Shown one piece after another: positions 53,756 through 61,802 of a stretch of DNA of 64,000 nucleotides. Each line of letters begins with the position of its first letter. Position 1 is the first letter of the stretch. Made by a program: the position numbers and the translations under genes. The DNA is taken from the NCBI GenBank assembly GCA_964453435.1, contig CAYVQZ010000018.1, positions 10,274-74,273 of the forward strand, in the 5' to 3' direction. Source of the stretch: CAYVQZ01 sp964453435 (lineage in GTDB: Bacteria > Abyssobacteria > SURF-5). Below the pieces are notes generated by a model. The model had not been told where the DNA came from. It made no database searches and saw only the letters and a list, made by a program, of their open reading frames with translations.

Positions 53756-55927
53756 TTAGGAGGACTGCCGTCCGCTTGGCTGAGAGATATTGGTTTGTGG
53801 TTTCTGCGCGATTCCGAGCAATCGGCCGCTTGCCCATGCAAGCAGTCCTATCGTAAGGGTCACAGCGGCCAGAGCAGCAAAATTGCCGATAGCCGGCTCG
53901 CGAATGGCTCGTTTCAAAACATCTCCGAAGATGACAATGGCGACGATTCCGGGAGTCATGCCCATGAATGTTGCAAGCAGGAAATATCGAAACCGAACCT
54001 GAGAGGCGCCGGCCACCAGGTTCATGACGGTAAAGGGAGCGACAGGCGCCAGCCGCGCATTAAAGACCGCCATTAGACCATGATCGCCCAGCCGCCGGGT
54101 GAGTCGGTTCAATGCGGTCCCACCGAATCTGCGAACAGTGTCTCGTTCCACCTTTCGGCCAACGACATACGTAACGGCCGCGCTCAAATGACACCCTATA
54201 AATGCAAACAGAAAAGCCGGAACCGGCTCAAAGACAATGGCGCACGCGAAAATCAGCAGAGTGACGGGAAAAAAAAGTAGCGCCCCGACTATGAAAAGAC
54301 CAGGAACAACAAAGAGCGCCGTCCCATCCCGAAACCACATGGCAGCCCGCTTTGCGACCTGTGCGATATCGCTCAAGAAAGCCGGGTCCGTGAAGTGCCA
54401 TATTCCCGCAAGCCCCAGCAGAACAAACAAAGCAATTGCATTTCCTCTCAAGTAGTGAAACCCCACCTTTCTTCCTTCTTCGGGAACAAACGTATTGATG
54501 AGTTCTTCAGGGTCTATGGGACGTTCCGGGTCCACAATCTCACTCTCAGGGATTACTCGCTCCATCCATTCGGGAATCTCGATGGGAAGAGGCTTGAGTG
54601 TGTGAGCGTGATTCAGCGCACGAAGCCTCTCCACGGCTCTGATTAATGAGTTCTCCGCTCTCAGAGCTTCCGCCACTTCTTCGGGGGGAACCGAGAGATG
54701 TTCCCCAAGCAGGCGGTTTCGCAGGTGCGCAATGACTTTTTCGACGCGCTCCTCCCCCGCCGCCTCTATCGCGATGTCGCATTCGTTGTCCAACCCCATT
54801 GAGCGATTGTTCAGGTTTGCCGACCCGATCCGGACGAGCGTATCATCAATCACGAGCACTTTTGCGTGCACATTCTCGCAACCCTCCTCCAGGCCCTCGA
54901 CGTGTGGAAAAAATACCCGCAACCGCCCAAACGTGTCGACCTCCCGTAATCGCCTGAGAAGTCGGGAACGGAGGGTTCCCATGGTTGACTCTTCGAGCCA
55001 GCCATAGCGCCTGAGCGGCAGCACGAGGACGATCTCGGGTCCGTCCTTTTCTTCGAGTCGTTTGGCCAGGGCGCCGCCGATGATTGCAGACGTGAAATAC
55101 TGATTTTCGATGTAAATGAAGCGGCGGGCCGCGGCAATGGCATCGAGATACAACGCTTCGACTTCACGAACCTCCGGGTAGCCTTTGTACGCCCCTCTCG
55201 TTCGCGCAATGGCGACGGTCACGTCTTCGAGGTCGGGGTCGAGTTCCGGCGGCCACGGGTCGTTACCTTTCGCCTGTGGACTCCGCAACTCCTGTCCGGT
55301 TGCTCGCCGCCATCGTTCGCGGACCAGTTCACCGAGCGCAGCGGCAGCATTGCCGTCAACCGCAATCTGCGCGTCATGATGCGGAGGATATCGCCTTCCA
55401 AGCGGGTCAACCCGCAGAGGGTCATCAGGTCTGTGCTCGGGCCTGTCCCATCGGTTCTTCGACAGGTCGATTCCCCCTGAAAAGGCGATTTTGTCGTCCA
55501 CCACAACGATTTTCTGATGGTGAGAGGCCCCCACCGGATGTCGTCCGTCCAAACGGAAATGAACTCGGCGGTGACTGCGCCAGTCGAGCTTAAATACGGG
55601 GAAAAACTCCCTGTCAAGCGCATAAATCATGGAAAAATCCCAATTTAGGATACGAATTTCGAGACCGGGGCGGGCTGCAGCAATGGCATCCAGGAACTCT
55701 CCCAAACGGGTGGGAAATTCACGCTCGCGGTTGTCGCGAAGCAATTGTATGCGGCTGTTGAAATCCCATCCTACAATCAGGACTGATTCTTTGGCCTGGG
55801 AGACGGCTTCGTAGAAGGCGGTGAAGTATGAGGCCGCATCGATCAGGAAAGCAACCCGGTCGGCGTGTTCGATACGCCAGCAGTTCCGCCCTTTGACGAA
55901 GACGCTTTGACTTTCCTTTTCCGCCAT
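53756..55927 (-). CDS. Phospholipase D-type protein fused to a TVP38/DedA-like membrane domain
   Basis: A 723-residue fusion. Two HKD motifs define the phospholipase D fold: HHQKIVVVDDKIAFSGG (His137, Lys139, Asp144) and HAKVLVIDDTLVRIGSANLNNRS near residue 360; both are intact, so catalysis (cardiolipin or phosphatidyl transfer, or hydrolysis) is plausible. From about residue 500 there are five to six membrane helices of the TVP38/TMEM64 (SNARE-associated, DedA-related) family, with FNARLAPVAPFTVMNLVAGASQV and FMGMTPGIVAIVIFG. DedA relatives flip or sense phospholipids, so the fusion may couple lipid transport with head-group chemistry. Confidence 0.85.
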   Translation of the reverse strand: MAEKESQSVFVKGRNCWRIEHADRVAFLIDAASYFTAFYEAVSQAKESVLIVGWDFNSRIQLLRDNREREFPTRLGEFLDAIAAARPGLEIRILNWDFSMIYALDREFFPVFKLDWRSHRRVHFRLDGRHPVGASHHQKIVVVDDKIAFSGGIDLSKNRWDRPEHRPDDPLRVDPLGRRYPPHHDAQIAVDGNAAAALGELVRERWRRATGQELRSPQAKGNDPWPPELDPDLEDVTVAIARTRGAYKGYPEVREVEALYLDAIAAARRFIYIENQYFTSAIIGGALAKRLEEKDGPEIVLVLPLRRYGWLEESTMGTLRSRLLRRLREVDTFGRLRVFFPHVEGLEEGCENVHAKVLVIDDTLVRIGSANLNNRSMGLDNECDIAIEAAGEERVEKVIAHLRNRLLGEHLSVPPEEVAEALRAENSLIRAVERLRALNHAHTLKPLPIEIPEWMERVIPESEIVDPERPIDPEELINTFVPEEGRKVGFHYLRGNAIALFVLLGLAGIWHFTDPAFLSDIAQVAKRAAMWFRDGTALFVVPGLFIVGALLFFPVTLLIFACAIVFEPVPAFLFAFIGCHLSAAVTYVVGRKVERDTVRRFGGTALNRLTRRLGDHGLMAVFNARLAPVAPFTVMNLVAGASQVRFRYFLLATFMGMTPGIVAIVIFGDVLKRAIREPAIGNFAALAAVTLTIGLLAWASGRLLGIAQKPQTNISQPSGRQSS

Positions 55928-56147
55928 TCGAATTACCCCGGATTCACTCCATGTGACTCATTTAAAAATGCCGGCAAGAGTGAGCGCTTTGCCCGGTCAT
56001 TCGTGGTCTCGATTTTTAGTTGCGGGAACAGTCTCGCAGTCCTTGTTTCTATACGGTCTACTTTATCCAAAGACCATCGATGAGGCAAAATGGCGGAGAG
56101 AGGTCGACGAGCACTGGTTATATCATGAACAGGACCCCCCATCGGTT

Positions 56148-56993
56148 TCAATCTGACTTGTGGTCGGATCGGTCGAGCAGAGCGACCAGCGAGGGGTCGT
56201 ACAGGTTGACTGAATCGCCGCCTTGCTTGCGGATTCCCACGACGCGGACAAAGCCGATGTAGCGGCCACGGTCTTCATCCAACGCCTCGGCGACCGACGG
56301 GAACCGGTTCTTGCCCATGCGCTCGAGTTCGACCTCAAAGTCTCTCCAATGCCTCCAACCGTCCGGCATCTCGTCTGCCACAACGACCTCGACACGGTTC
56401 GAACGCTCCCACAGACCTTGCCATCTCGGCGCCGTCAGGAAGCAGACGCACTCGTCTTCCCAGAACGGTTTGCCGTTCGTTTGCGCGCGAGTGAGATGCT
56501 CCGGTATGCTGTCGTCAAATGGCCGCATCAGACCTGGCGCCACGACGCCGATTGCTCCACCGGGCCTGACGAAGCGGCTGAGATACCCCATGTAAAGTTC
56601 GTCCGTCCCGAAATAGTGGTAAGCGTCGACACTGATGACCGCATCGAAAAAGTCCTTGCTGAACGGGAGGGCGTGCGCCTCGACCCTGAGCGGGAAGACG
56701 CGCTCGCTCACGCAGGCGTCGCAGACCCGTCTCCAGTTGTCATCTTGATTCACCCAGAGGTCCGCGGCCCAGACGTTCACATCGAATTCCCGGGCAAGGA
56801 AAATGCTGGTCATCGCCGTGCCGCAACCGAGGTCGAGTATCCGCATACCCGGCTTCAGATCCAGCTTTTCACACAACCACTCAACGAGCCAAAGCGCATT
56901 CGGCCCCATCTGGTTGTCCATTACCCACTCGGGGTCATACAAATTCGACCGCGGAAACTCCGGACGGTAGAGAACATGGGATGCGGAAATCAT
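56148..56993 (-). CDS. SAM-dependent methyltransferase (class I)
   Basis: A 281-residue soluble protein. ILDLGCGTAMTSIFLAREFDVNVWAADLW provides the SAM-binding motif I and the acidic residue; FFDAVISVDAYHYFG is motif post-I and PGGAIGVVAPGL a later strand. The substrate is unknown; the family resembles small-molecule (UbiE-like) methyltransferases. AAGGAGCG precedes the ATG. The gene is isolated, with 220 bp before the PLD gene and 346 bp before cspA. Confidence 0.85.
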   Translation of the reverse strand: MISASHVLYRPEFPRSNLYDPEWVMDNQMGPNALWLVEWLCEKLDLKPGMRILDLGCGTAMTSIFLAREFDVNVWAADLWVNQDDNWRRVCDACVSERVFPLRVEAHALPFSKDFFDAVISVDAYHYFGTDELYMGYLSRFVRPGGAIGVVAPGLMRPFDDSIPEHLTRAQTNGKPFWEDECVCFLTAPRWQGLWERSNRVEVVVADEMPDGWRHWRDFEVELERMGKNRFPSVAEALDEDRGRYIGFVRVVGIRKQGGDSVNLYDPSLVALLDRSDHKSD

Positions 56994-57339
56994 TCGTCGC
57001 TCCTTGCCGGCTATAAAAAAACCCGAGTATGCGCCGCCATCGTAAGGCTCCGGAAACGATTGCTAAGATAGTATCAGAAGGATTATACAGGGATATTGGC
57101 GCGCCGGCAAAAAAGGACCGAGAACGTGAGGCGGGGACATTGCTCTTTGCGGTTCGACCAATCATGGCCCCAGTTCATCGGGTCTTTCGCCGACAGAGAA
57201 AAGCGGTATGCTTCAGTAACATGGATTAGAAAGGGAACGCAGGGAGAACCTTCCCTTTGCATCCCGAATTCGGCAAGGATATCAGGAAAGAACCCCGCAT
57301 CGCGTTGATGCGGGGTCTCTGAGCAGATTATGAGAACTG
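56994..57339. other. Gene-free stretch, 346 bp
   Basis: Between the methyltransferase and cspA. Apart from the terminator at 57292-57316 I see nothing nameable. Confidence 0.45.
57292..57316 (-). terminator. Terminator of cspA
   Basis: A perfect 10-bp stem (ACCCCGCATC at 57292-57301 with its complement at 57307-57316) and a 5-nt loop; on the minus strand it is followed by a weak T run (TTCTTTCC). Confidence 0.75.
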
Positions 57340-57540
57340 TTACAGTTTCTCCACGTTTTCTGCTTTCAGTCCTTTCGGACCCTGGCTAGTTTCGAAGCGG
57401 ACACGGTCATTTTCAGCAAGGGTCTTGAAGCCGCCCCCCTGAATCGACGAGTGGTGCACGAACACGTCTGGCCCATCGTCCTGGGTTATGAATCCATAAC
57501 CTTTCCGGTCGTCGAACCACTTTACAGTTCCTTCTGGCAA
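57340..57540 (-). CDS. cspA: Cold-shock protein, CspA family
   Basis: A 66-residue single cold-shock domain that binds single-stranded RNA/DNA and melts RNA structure. RNP1 reads KGYGFITQDD and RNP2 DVFVHHSSI; the start MPEGTVKWFDDRKG is standard. It begins at a TTG behind AAAAGGAGGTG, which fits only this start. The 140-base leader carries a promoter and a strong terminator hairpin ahead of the gene, listed below, so expression is probably controlled by transcription attenuation. A terminator follows. Confidence 0.95.
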   Translation of the reverse strand: MPEGTVKWFDDRKGYGFITQDDGPDVFVHHSSIQGGGFKTLAENDRVRFETSQGPKGLKAENVEKL

Positions 57541-57590
57541 CCTGTTTCACCTCCTTTTGTGATAATTGAGCAATGCAATCTGATAGAAAC

Positions 57591-57627
57591 AAAAAAAAAC
57601 CGTAAGAGCGAACCAAAACTCTTACGG
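57591..57627 (-). promoter_or_regulatory. Putative transcription attenuator in the cspA leader
   Basis: On the minus strand CCGTAAGAG (57627-57619), a 10-nt loop, CTCTTACGG (57608-57600) and nine T residues (57599-57591) form a textbook intrinsic terminator. It lies about 50 nt after the predicted transcript start and 50 nt before the TTG start. Upstream, CTCTTA (57670-57665) can pair with the TAAGAG (57624-57619) of the terminator arm, and is itself part of a hairpin AGAGC-AAG-GCTCT (57679-57667). This gives competing antiterminator and terminator folds. Confidence 0.65.
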
Positions 57628-57687
57628 ACCGACCGAATTATTTTCTCCAACTCGTTTTCGCATCTAAGAGCCTTGCTCTCGGCAAAA

Positions 57688-57716
57688 ATCATAACATGCT
57701 CAATACATGTTGTCAA
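57688..57716 (-). promoter_or_regulatory. Consensus promoter of cspA
   Basis: On the minus strand TTGACA (57716-57711), exactly 17 bp, TATGAT (57693-57688). Transcription should start near 57681. Confidence 0.85.
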
Positions 57717-57720
57717 GCCC

Positions 57721-58182
57721 GACAGCCTGACAGTCGAATTTTGTGAAACGCTTATCGAATTATATCCCGTAAATGGAAAAGCGGAATCGGAAGCCGCGCC
57801 TCATTTCTTCGCCGGGCGCAGGCTCATTGAATTCCGGGCTATGGATTTCTTCCCCGCAGGTCGCTCCAGGAAAGTAACCCCCGGGTCCGTGATCAAGGTT
57901 GCTCGGCCCCGGGGCCGTGAGACTGATTCTCCAGACGTGCTTCTATTTCGTCTAAATTCGCTGTCTCTGGAATTGTCTGGCGCCAAATTTCCAAGGACAG
58001 GTCTCTTCCCGCCCCGAGGAGCTCATTATCCGCGGACTATGCTGTTCGTTCCGGGTCCGGACAAAAACAGAGCTTGTCAGCAGTAGCAGTTCGGGTCAAA
58101 CGATGGTAATTTTCTCTTAAGCAAAAAACCTTGTCAAAAAGAGCGCCCAAAAGGATTCTTGTGCATAAAGGAGGGCAAAACA
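57721..58182. other. Gene-free stretch upstream of the cspA promoter and the DLH gene
   Basis: A divergent intergenic region of about 460 bp. Apart from the ribosome site of the next gene I see nothing certain in it. Confidence 0.4.
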
Positions 58183-58962
58183 ATGAAGCACATAGCGGCA
58201 ATGATTCTTGTCTTCGCGTGGATGGGACTGGCGAACGCCGAGTTGCAGGAAGAAATAATCGAATATAAACACGGCGACACCATCCTGGAGGGATATCTCG
58301 TTTACGATGATTCAATCGAAGGCAAGCGACCGGCGGTCCTGATTGTCCACGAGTGGAAGGGAATGGGCTCGTATGAAAAGATGCGTGCGAAACAGTTGGC
58401 GAACCTCGGCTACGTCGCGTTTGCGCTCGATATGTACGGCAAAGGAATCAGGCCCGAGACACGGGAAGAGGCGGCGAAGCAGGCGACCACATACCGCTCC
58501 GACCGCCAACTGATGCGTGAACGAGCGAACGCCGGATTGAAAACTCTTCGGCAACATAAACTCACTGACCCGAGGCATATTGCCGCCATTGGATATTGCT
58601 TCGGGGGCGGAGTGGTATTGGAACTTGCCCGCAGCGGCGCCGACATAGCGGGAGTCGTGAGTTTTCACGGCAACCTCGACACACCTGACCCCACCGACGC
58701 AAACAATATCAAAGCAACGGTTTTGGTTTTGCACGGCGCCGATGACCCTCATGTTCCCGAGGCCCACGTGACGGCGTTCAAAGACGAAATGAGCGCCGCC
58801 GGCGTCGACTGGCAGATGGTTCTGTATGGAGGAGCGGTTCACAGCTTTACGAATCCGGCCGCCGGCTCCGACCCATCAGCCGGGGCAGCCTATAACGAAC
58901 ACGCCGACAGACGGTCGTGGGCAATCATGAAGCTGTTTTTCGAGGAGATATTCGGCTCGTAG
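58183..58962 (+). CDS. Secreted dienelactone-hydrolase-family protein
   Basis: A 259-residue alpha/beta hydrolase. The ATG at 58183 has AAAGGAGGG upstream and opens a cleavable signal peptide (MKHIAAMILVFAWMGLANA), so the enzyme acts in the periplasm. The nucleophile is Cys in IGYCFGGG, as in dienelactone hydrolase; the Asp lies in VLHGADDPHVP and the His in GAVHSFTNP. Substrate cannot be told: family members cleave dienelactones, esters or other small carbonyl compounds. Transcribed alone and convergent with aroK. Confidence 0.85.
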   Translation: MKHIAAMILVFAWMGLANAELQEEIIEYKHGDTILEGYLVYDDSIEGKRPAVLIVHEWKGMGSYEKMRAKQLANLGYVAFALDMYGKGIRPETREEAAKQATTYRSDRQLMRERANAGLKTLRQHKLTDPRHIAAIGYCFGGGVVLELARSGADIAGVVSFHGNLDTPDPTDANNIKATVLVLHGADDPHVPEAHVTAFKDEMSAAGVDWQMVLYGGAVHSFTNPAAGSDPSAGAAYNEHADRRSWAIMKLFFEEIFGS

Positions 58963-59139
58963 CGGGACAAGACATCACAAGAAGCGGTACTATCACTCCT
59001 GTCTTATTCTCAATGAGCGGAAAGTAAACCGTATTCAAACCGTATTTCAGACTCGGGCCGGGTATCGGACAGCGGTAATACGAATAATCGAGGCAACCAA
59101 AAGGGCGGTTCAAAAGCAATTCTTTCGTTGCCGGCCAGG

Positions 59140-59661
59140 CTATTTTTCCCTTTCCCGCGAAACAATTTCTACGACCGCGTCCGCAGCTTCTCGCACGTTC
59201 ATCTCCGCTGTGTCGATCACGTGGTCGGCGGCGGCCTCGTACTTGGGTGTTCGCTCCTTAAGGACCTCCGAAATCTCATCGACAAACGATTTCGCCCCCG
59301 TAAGGGACGGCCTCTGGTGGTCGTAAACAATTCGGTTGGCAATCGTTTTCTCATCGGCGACCAACAAGAAAATGAGGCCGTTTTTCTTCAGGATATCGAT
59401 ATTCTCCTGCCTCACGATAATGCCGCCTCCCGCATCAATTATCAAGCCGTCCTCGTGCTCGATATCGCGGGCAACCTGCGTCTCGATATCGCGGAAATGG
59501 TCCCACCCGTGTGTCTCGACTATCTCGGGAATCGACATTCCTTCCCGCTTGACGATTTCCTCGTCCATGCACACAACCTTCATTGACAGACGCTCGGCAA
59601 TTTCTTTCGCGAGCGTGCTCTTGCCCGTTCCGCGATACCCTATGAGGACGATGTTCATCAC
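59140..59661 (-). CDS. aroK: Shikimate kinase
   Basis: A 173-residue P-loop kinase that phosphorylates shikimate at O-3 in aromatic amino acid synthesis. Walker A GYRGTGKST starts at residue 8, DAGGGIIVRQEN contains the shikimate-binding GGG, and DHQRPSL the lid Arg. It lacks an RPLL-type lid typical of AroL, but otherwise fits. GAGGGAGA precedes the ATG. Last of the DUF3786-aroE-aroK unit; 57 bp after aroE. Confidence 0.92.
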   Translation of the reverse strand: MMNIVLIGYRGTGKSTLAKEIAERLSMKVVCMDEEIVKREGMSIPEIVETHGWDHFRDIETQVARDIEHEDGLIIDAGGGIIVRQENIDILKKNGLIFLLVADEKTIANRIVYDHQRPSLTGAKSFVDEISEVLKERTPKYEAAADHVIDTAEMNVREAADAVVEIVSREREK

Positions 59662-59718
59662 AGTCTCCCTCTTGCCCGTTGGTTCGAAAAGAGGCTGGAG
59701 TTCGGTTGTTGACAGCTC

Positions 59719-60585
59719 TCAGCCGAGATGTTTCTCCACGATTTCGCGCATGATTCTTGCCGGCGCGCGCTGACCGGTCCATAACTCAAACTGCAATACG
59801 GCTTGGTTAACAAACATCTCGAGGCCCGGAAGCGCCAGACACCCCATGGATTCCGCCTCCTTCAACAGTCGCGTCTTACGGGGATTATACACGATATCAA
59901 ACACCACCAGGTCTTTCCGCAGCAATTCCTTCCGAATCAATGTTTTGTCGGTGTCCGGATGCATGCCGACCGGCGTGCATTGAAAAATAATTTCCGCCTT
60001 GCCGACGCCGTCGGTCAACGACGCATCGTCGAGAATTTTGCCGTCGACGCACGCGGGTGTCTTCCTCTTGAGGTCGTTCACCAGGGTGTTCAGTTCCTCG
60101 GGCACGATTCCAAGGAGGAGAAGCTCCGGCGGGCGTTCCGACGTGGCCAGTGTGAATGAGATGGCCCGCGCAGCGCCACCCGAGCCGAGGATAAGCACAC
60201 GTCTGCCCTCGAACTCGACGCCGTAATCCCGCAGCGCCTTCACCGCGCCGGGGCCGTCGCTGCTTGTGCCCTTCAGCCATCCGTTCTCATTGACGACGGT
60301 GTTCACAGAGCCGATATTACGGGTAACGTCGTCGATTTCGTCCAAGTGTCGCATAATTGAAACCTTGTGGGGAATCGTGACACTCAGGCCCCGGAAATTT
60401 CCCAACGCGCGAACCCCTGACACAGCGGCGGCGATATCTTCCACGCGAAACGCAACGTAGACATAGTTCAGCCGAAGCGCTCGAAATGCGGCATTATGAA
60501 TCGCGGGTGAGAGTGAATGTTCGATTGGATTTCCTATTACGGCACACAGCCGGGTAGTGGCATCGATGGTCCCTGTTTCACTCAT
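59719..60585 (-). CDS. aroE: Shikimate dehydrogenase
   Basis: A 288-residue enzyme that reduces 3-dehydroshikimate with NADPH. The substrate-binding start AVIGNPIEHSLSPAIHNAAF, VTIPHKVSIMRHLDEID with the catalytic Lys, NTVVNENGWLKGTSSDG with the Asp, and the NADP loop ILGSGGAARAISF are all present. I use the ATG at 60585 with GAGAGGG upstream; it starts 14 bp after the DUF3786 stop. Confidence 0.95.
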   Translation of the reverse strand: MSETGTIDATTRLCAVIGNPIEHSLSPAIHNAAFRALRLNYVYVAFRVEDIAAAVSGVRALGNFRGLSVTIPHKVSIMRHLDEIDDVTRNIGSVNTVVNENGWLKGTSSDGPGAVKALRDYGVEFEGRRVLILGSGGAARAISFTLATSERPPELLLLGIVPEELNTLVNDLKRKTPACVDGKILDDASLTDGVGKAEIIFQCTPVGMHPDTDKTLIRKELLRKDLVVFDIVYNPRKTRLLKEAESMGCLALPGLEMFVNQAVLQFELWTGQRAPARIMREIVEKHLG

Positions 60586-60599
60586 GGTTCCCTCTCGTG

Positions 60600-61238
60600 T
60601 TATATGGTCAGCAGTTTGTTCGTGACCAGATTGCACATGGCCCACACGACATCCAACGCGAAGTGCTTGTCGGCCGATGCATCGAAAAGGATTTGAGCCC
60701 GCGCGGGAAACTCATCGTCCGCCACCCAGAGCACATACGCGATCCGGATTCGCGGAAGCACGAGGAATTCCAGCGCGGCATCGCCGAAAGCTATCGGTTT
60801 GCCATCAAGAAGCAGCCCTCTTTCAAGAAACGCATTCGCATCGGCGCCATATTTCCTCTCAATCTTCCAGCTTGGAAGAGCGTGAGGTCCCTTGAAGAAA
60901 AAGCTGCCATCGGTCATCTGGGTTTCCGTAACGTATTCGTTAGCAATCGGAATTTCCATGGCGCTGATGAGATAGTGCACGGAAACGAGAACCGCGTTGA
61001 AGCCGGGAGGAGCGTCGCGTGGGGTGGCAGGCCGACTGGTTCGCTCCACCCGCATCTGCTGCGGATAAACGAGCAGGTCGTCATTGAGCACTCGCAGCCC
61101 GTATGCCCGCTTTTCGACATCGTAGACCGCCAGACTGCGTCTGCAGACATCGGAAGGATCCATTTTTTGAAGATTTCTCCAGTATATCGGGTCGATCTTA
61201 TCGTCTCGTTCGAAAAAGGTGTCTTCGGTCAACTTCAT
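60600..61238 (-). CDS. DUF3786-like protein
   Basis: A 212-residue soluble protein that resembles the DUF3786 family known from Desulfobacterota and some Clostridia (AVYDVEKRAYGLRVLNDDLLVYP, then VHYLISAMEIPIANEYVTETQMTDGSFFFKGPHALP, then FPARAQILFDASADKHFALDVVW). Its function is unknown. It begins an operon with aroE and aroK; I have no reason to think it works in the shikimate path beyond that order. Confidence 0.65.
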   Translation of the reverse strand: MKLTEDTFFERDDKIDPIYWRNLQKMDPSDVCRRSLAVYDVEKRAYGLRVLNDDLLVYPQQMRVERTSRPATPRDAPPGFNAVLVSVHYLISAMEIPIANEYVTETQMTDGSFFFKGPHALPSWKIERKYGADANAFLERGLLLDGKPIAFGDAALEFLVLPRIRIAYVLWVADDEFPARAQILFDASADKHFALDVVWAMCNLVTNKLLTI

Positions 61239-61540
61239 TCAAATGAATCCCTCTCAGAAAACCACTGCGCCTGCATCGAAAAAGAAACACCGCCTCCGCT
61301 GTGTCAGAACAATAGCAGGAAAGAGCCCGGCCGGCTTGGGTTACTTTTGAAGCAAACACTAATTATTTAGTAAAATGCACCCGAGATATCGCCAACACGC
61401 ATACCCCATAGTGTATCAGAAATTTTTGGCCCTTTGCAAACAGTTTCGGACGAGCCACTGCATCATTGAGATTCACCTTTACAGGGCTTGTTACCCAAAA
61501 CGCGGCGCTTCGTATATGTTTTTGACTGGCTCACCATTTT

Positions 61541-61622
61541 GTCACTTTTGAGGAGCGAAGCGGCGAAAAAGCTCTTGGTTTTGACATTCTTGACTTGGAT
61601 TCTGCGCCGCCCTCAGAATGAC
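61541..61622. repeat. Diverged copy of the long inverted repeat
   Basis: Left end GTCACTTTTGAGGAGCG, right end CCGCCCTCAGAATGAC; the ends are imperfect reverse complements and match the ends of the repeat at 7096-7201. Confidence 0.6.
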
Positions 61623-61670
61623 AATGTTGAGGAATGAAAAACTCATTTGGATGACACATCCTATAAAGAT

Positions 61671-61700
61671 TTGACAGAAAAAACCGCCGTAATTTATGAT
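61671..61700 (+). promoter_or_regulatory. Sigma70-like promoter of the second GT-C gene
   Basis: TTGACA (61671-61676), 18 bp, TATGAT (61695-61700), about 100 bp before the ATG. Confidence 0.65.
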
Positions 61701-61802
61701 TGAGTTGCGAAGAGGGGCTATGACATCACCCGCGGAGTAAAGAGTCGACGGGGCCAGCGCCCGCCTTTTCTCCCACTGCCTGGCATGCGAGCGAATTGAG
61801 AC

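Larger units (their letters stand above)
61239..61802. other. Gene-free stretch, 564 bp, with a dispersed repeat and a promoter
   Basis: Holds the repeat copy at 61541-61622 and a promoter at 61671-61700. The remainder shows nothing I can name. Confidence 0.5.

Noticed and set aside
55953..56156. A 67-codon frame on the plus strand between the PLD and methyltransferase genes
   Set aside because: No ribosome site, no recognisable domain and partial overlap with the methyltransferase; coding is possible but not supported.
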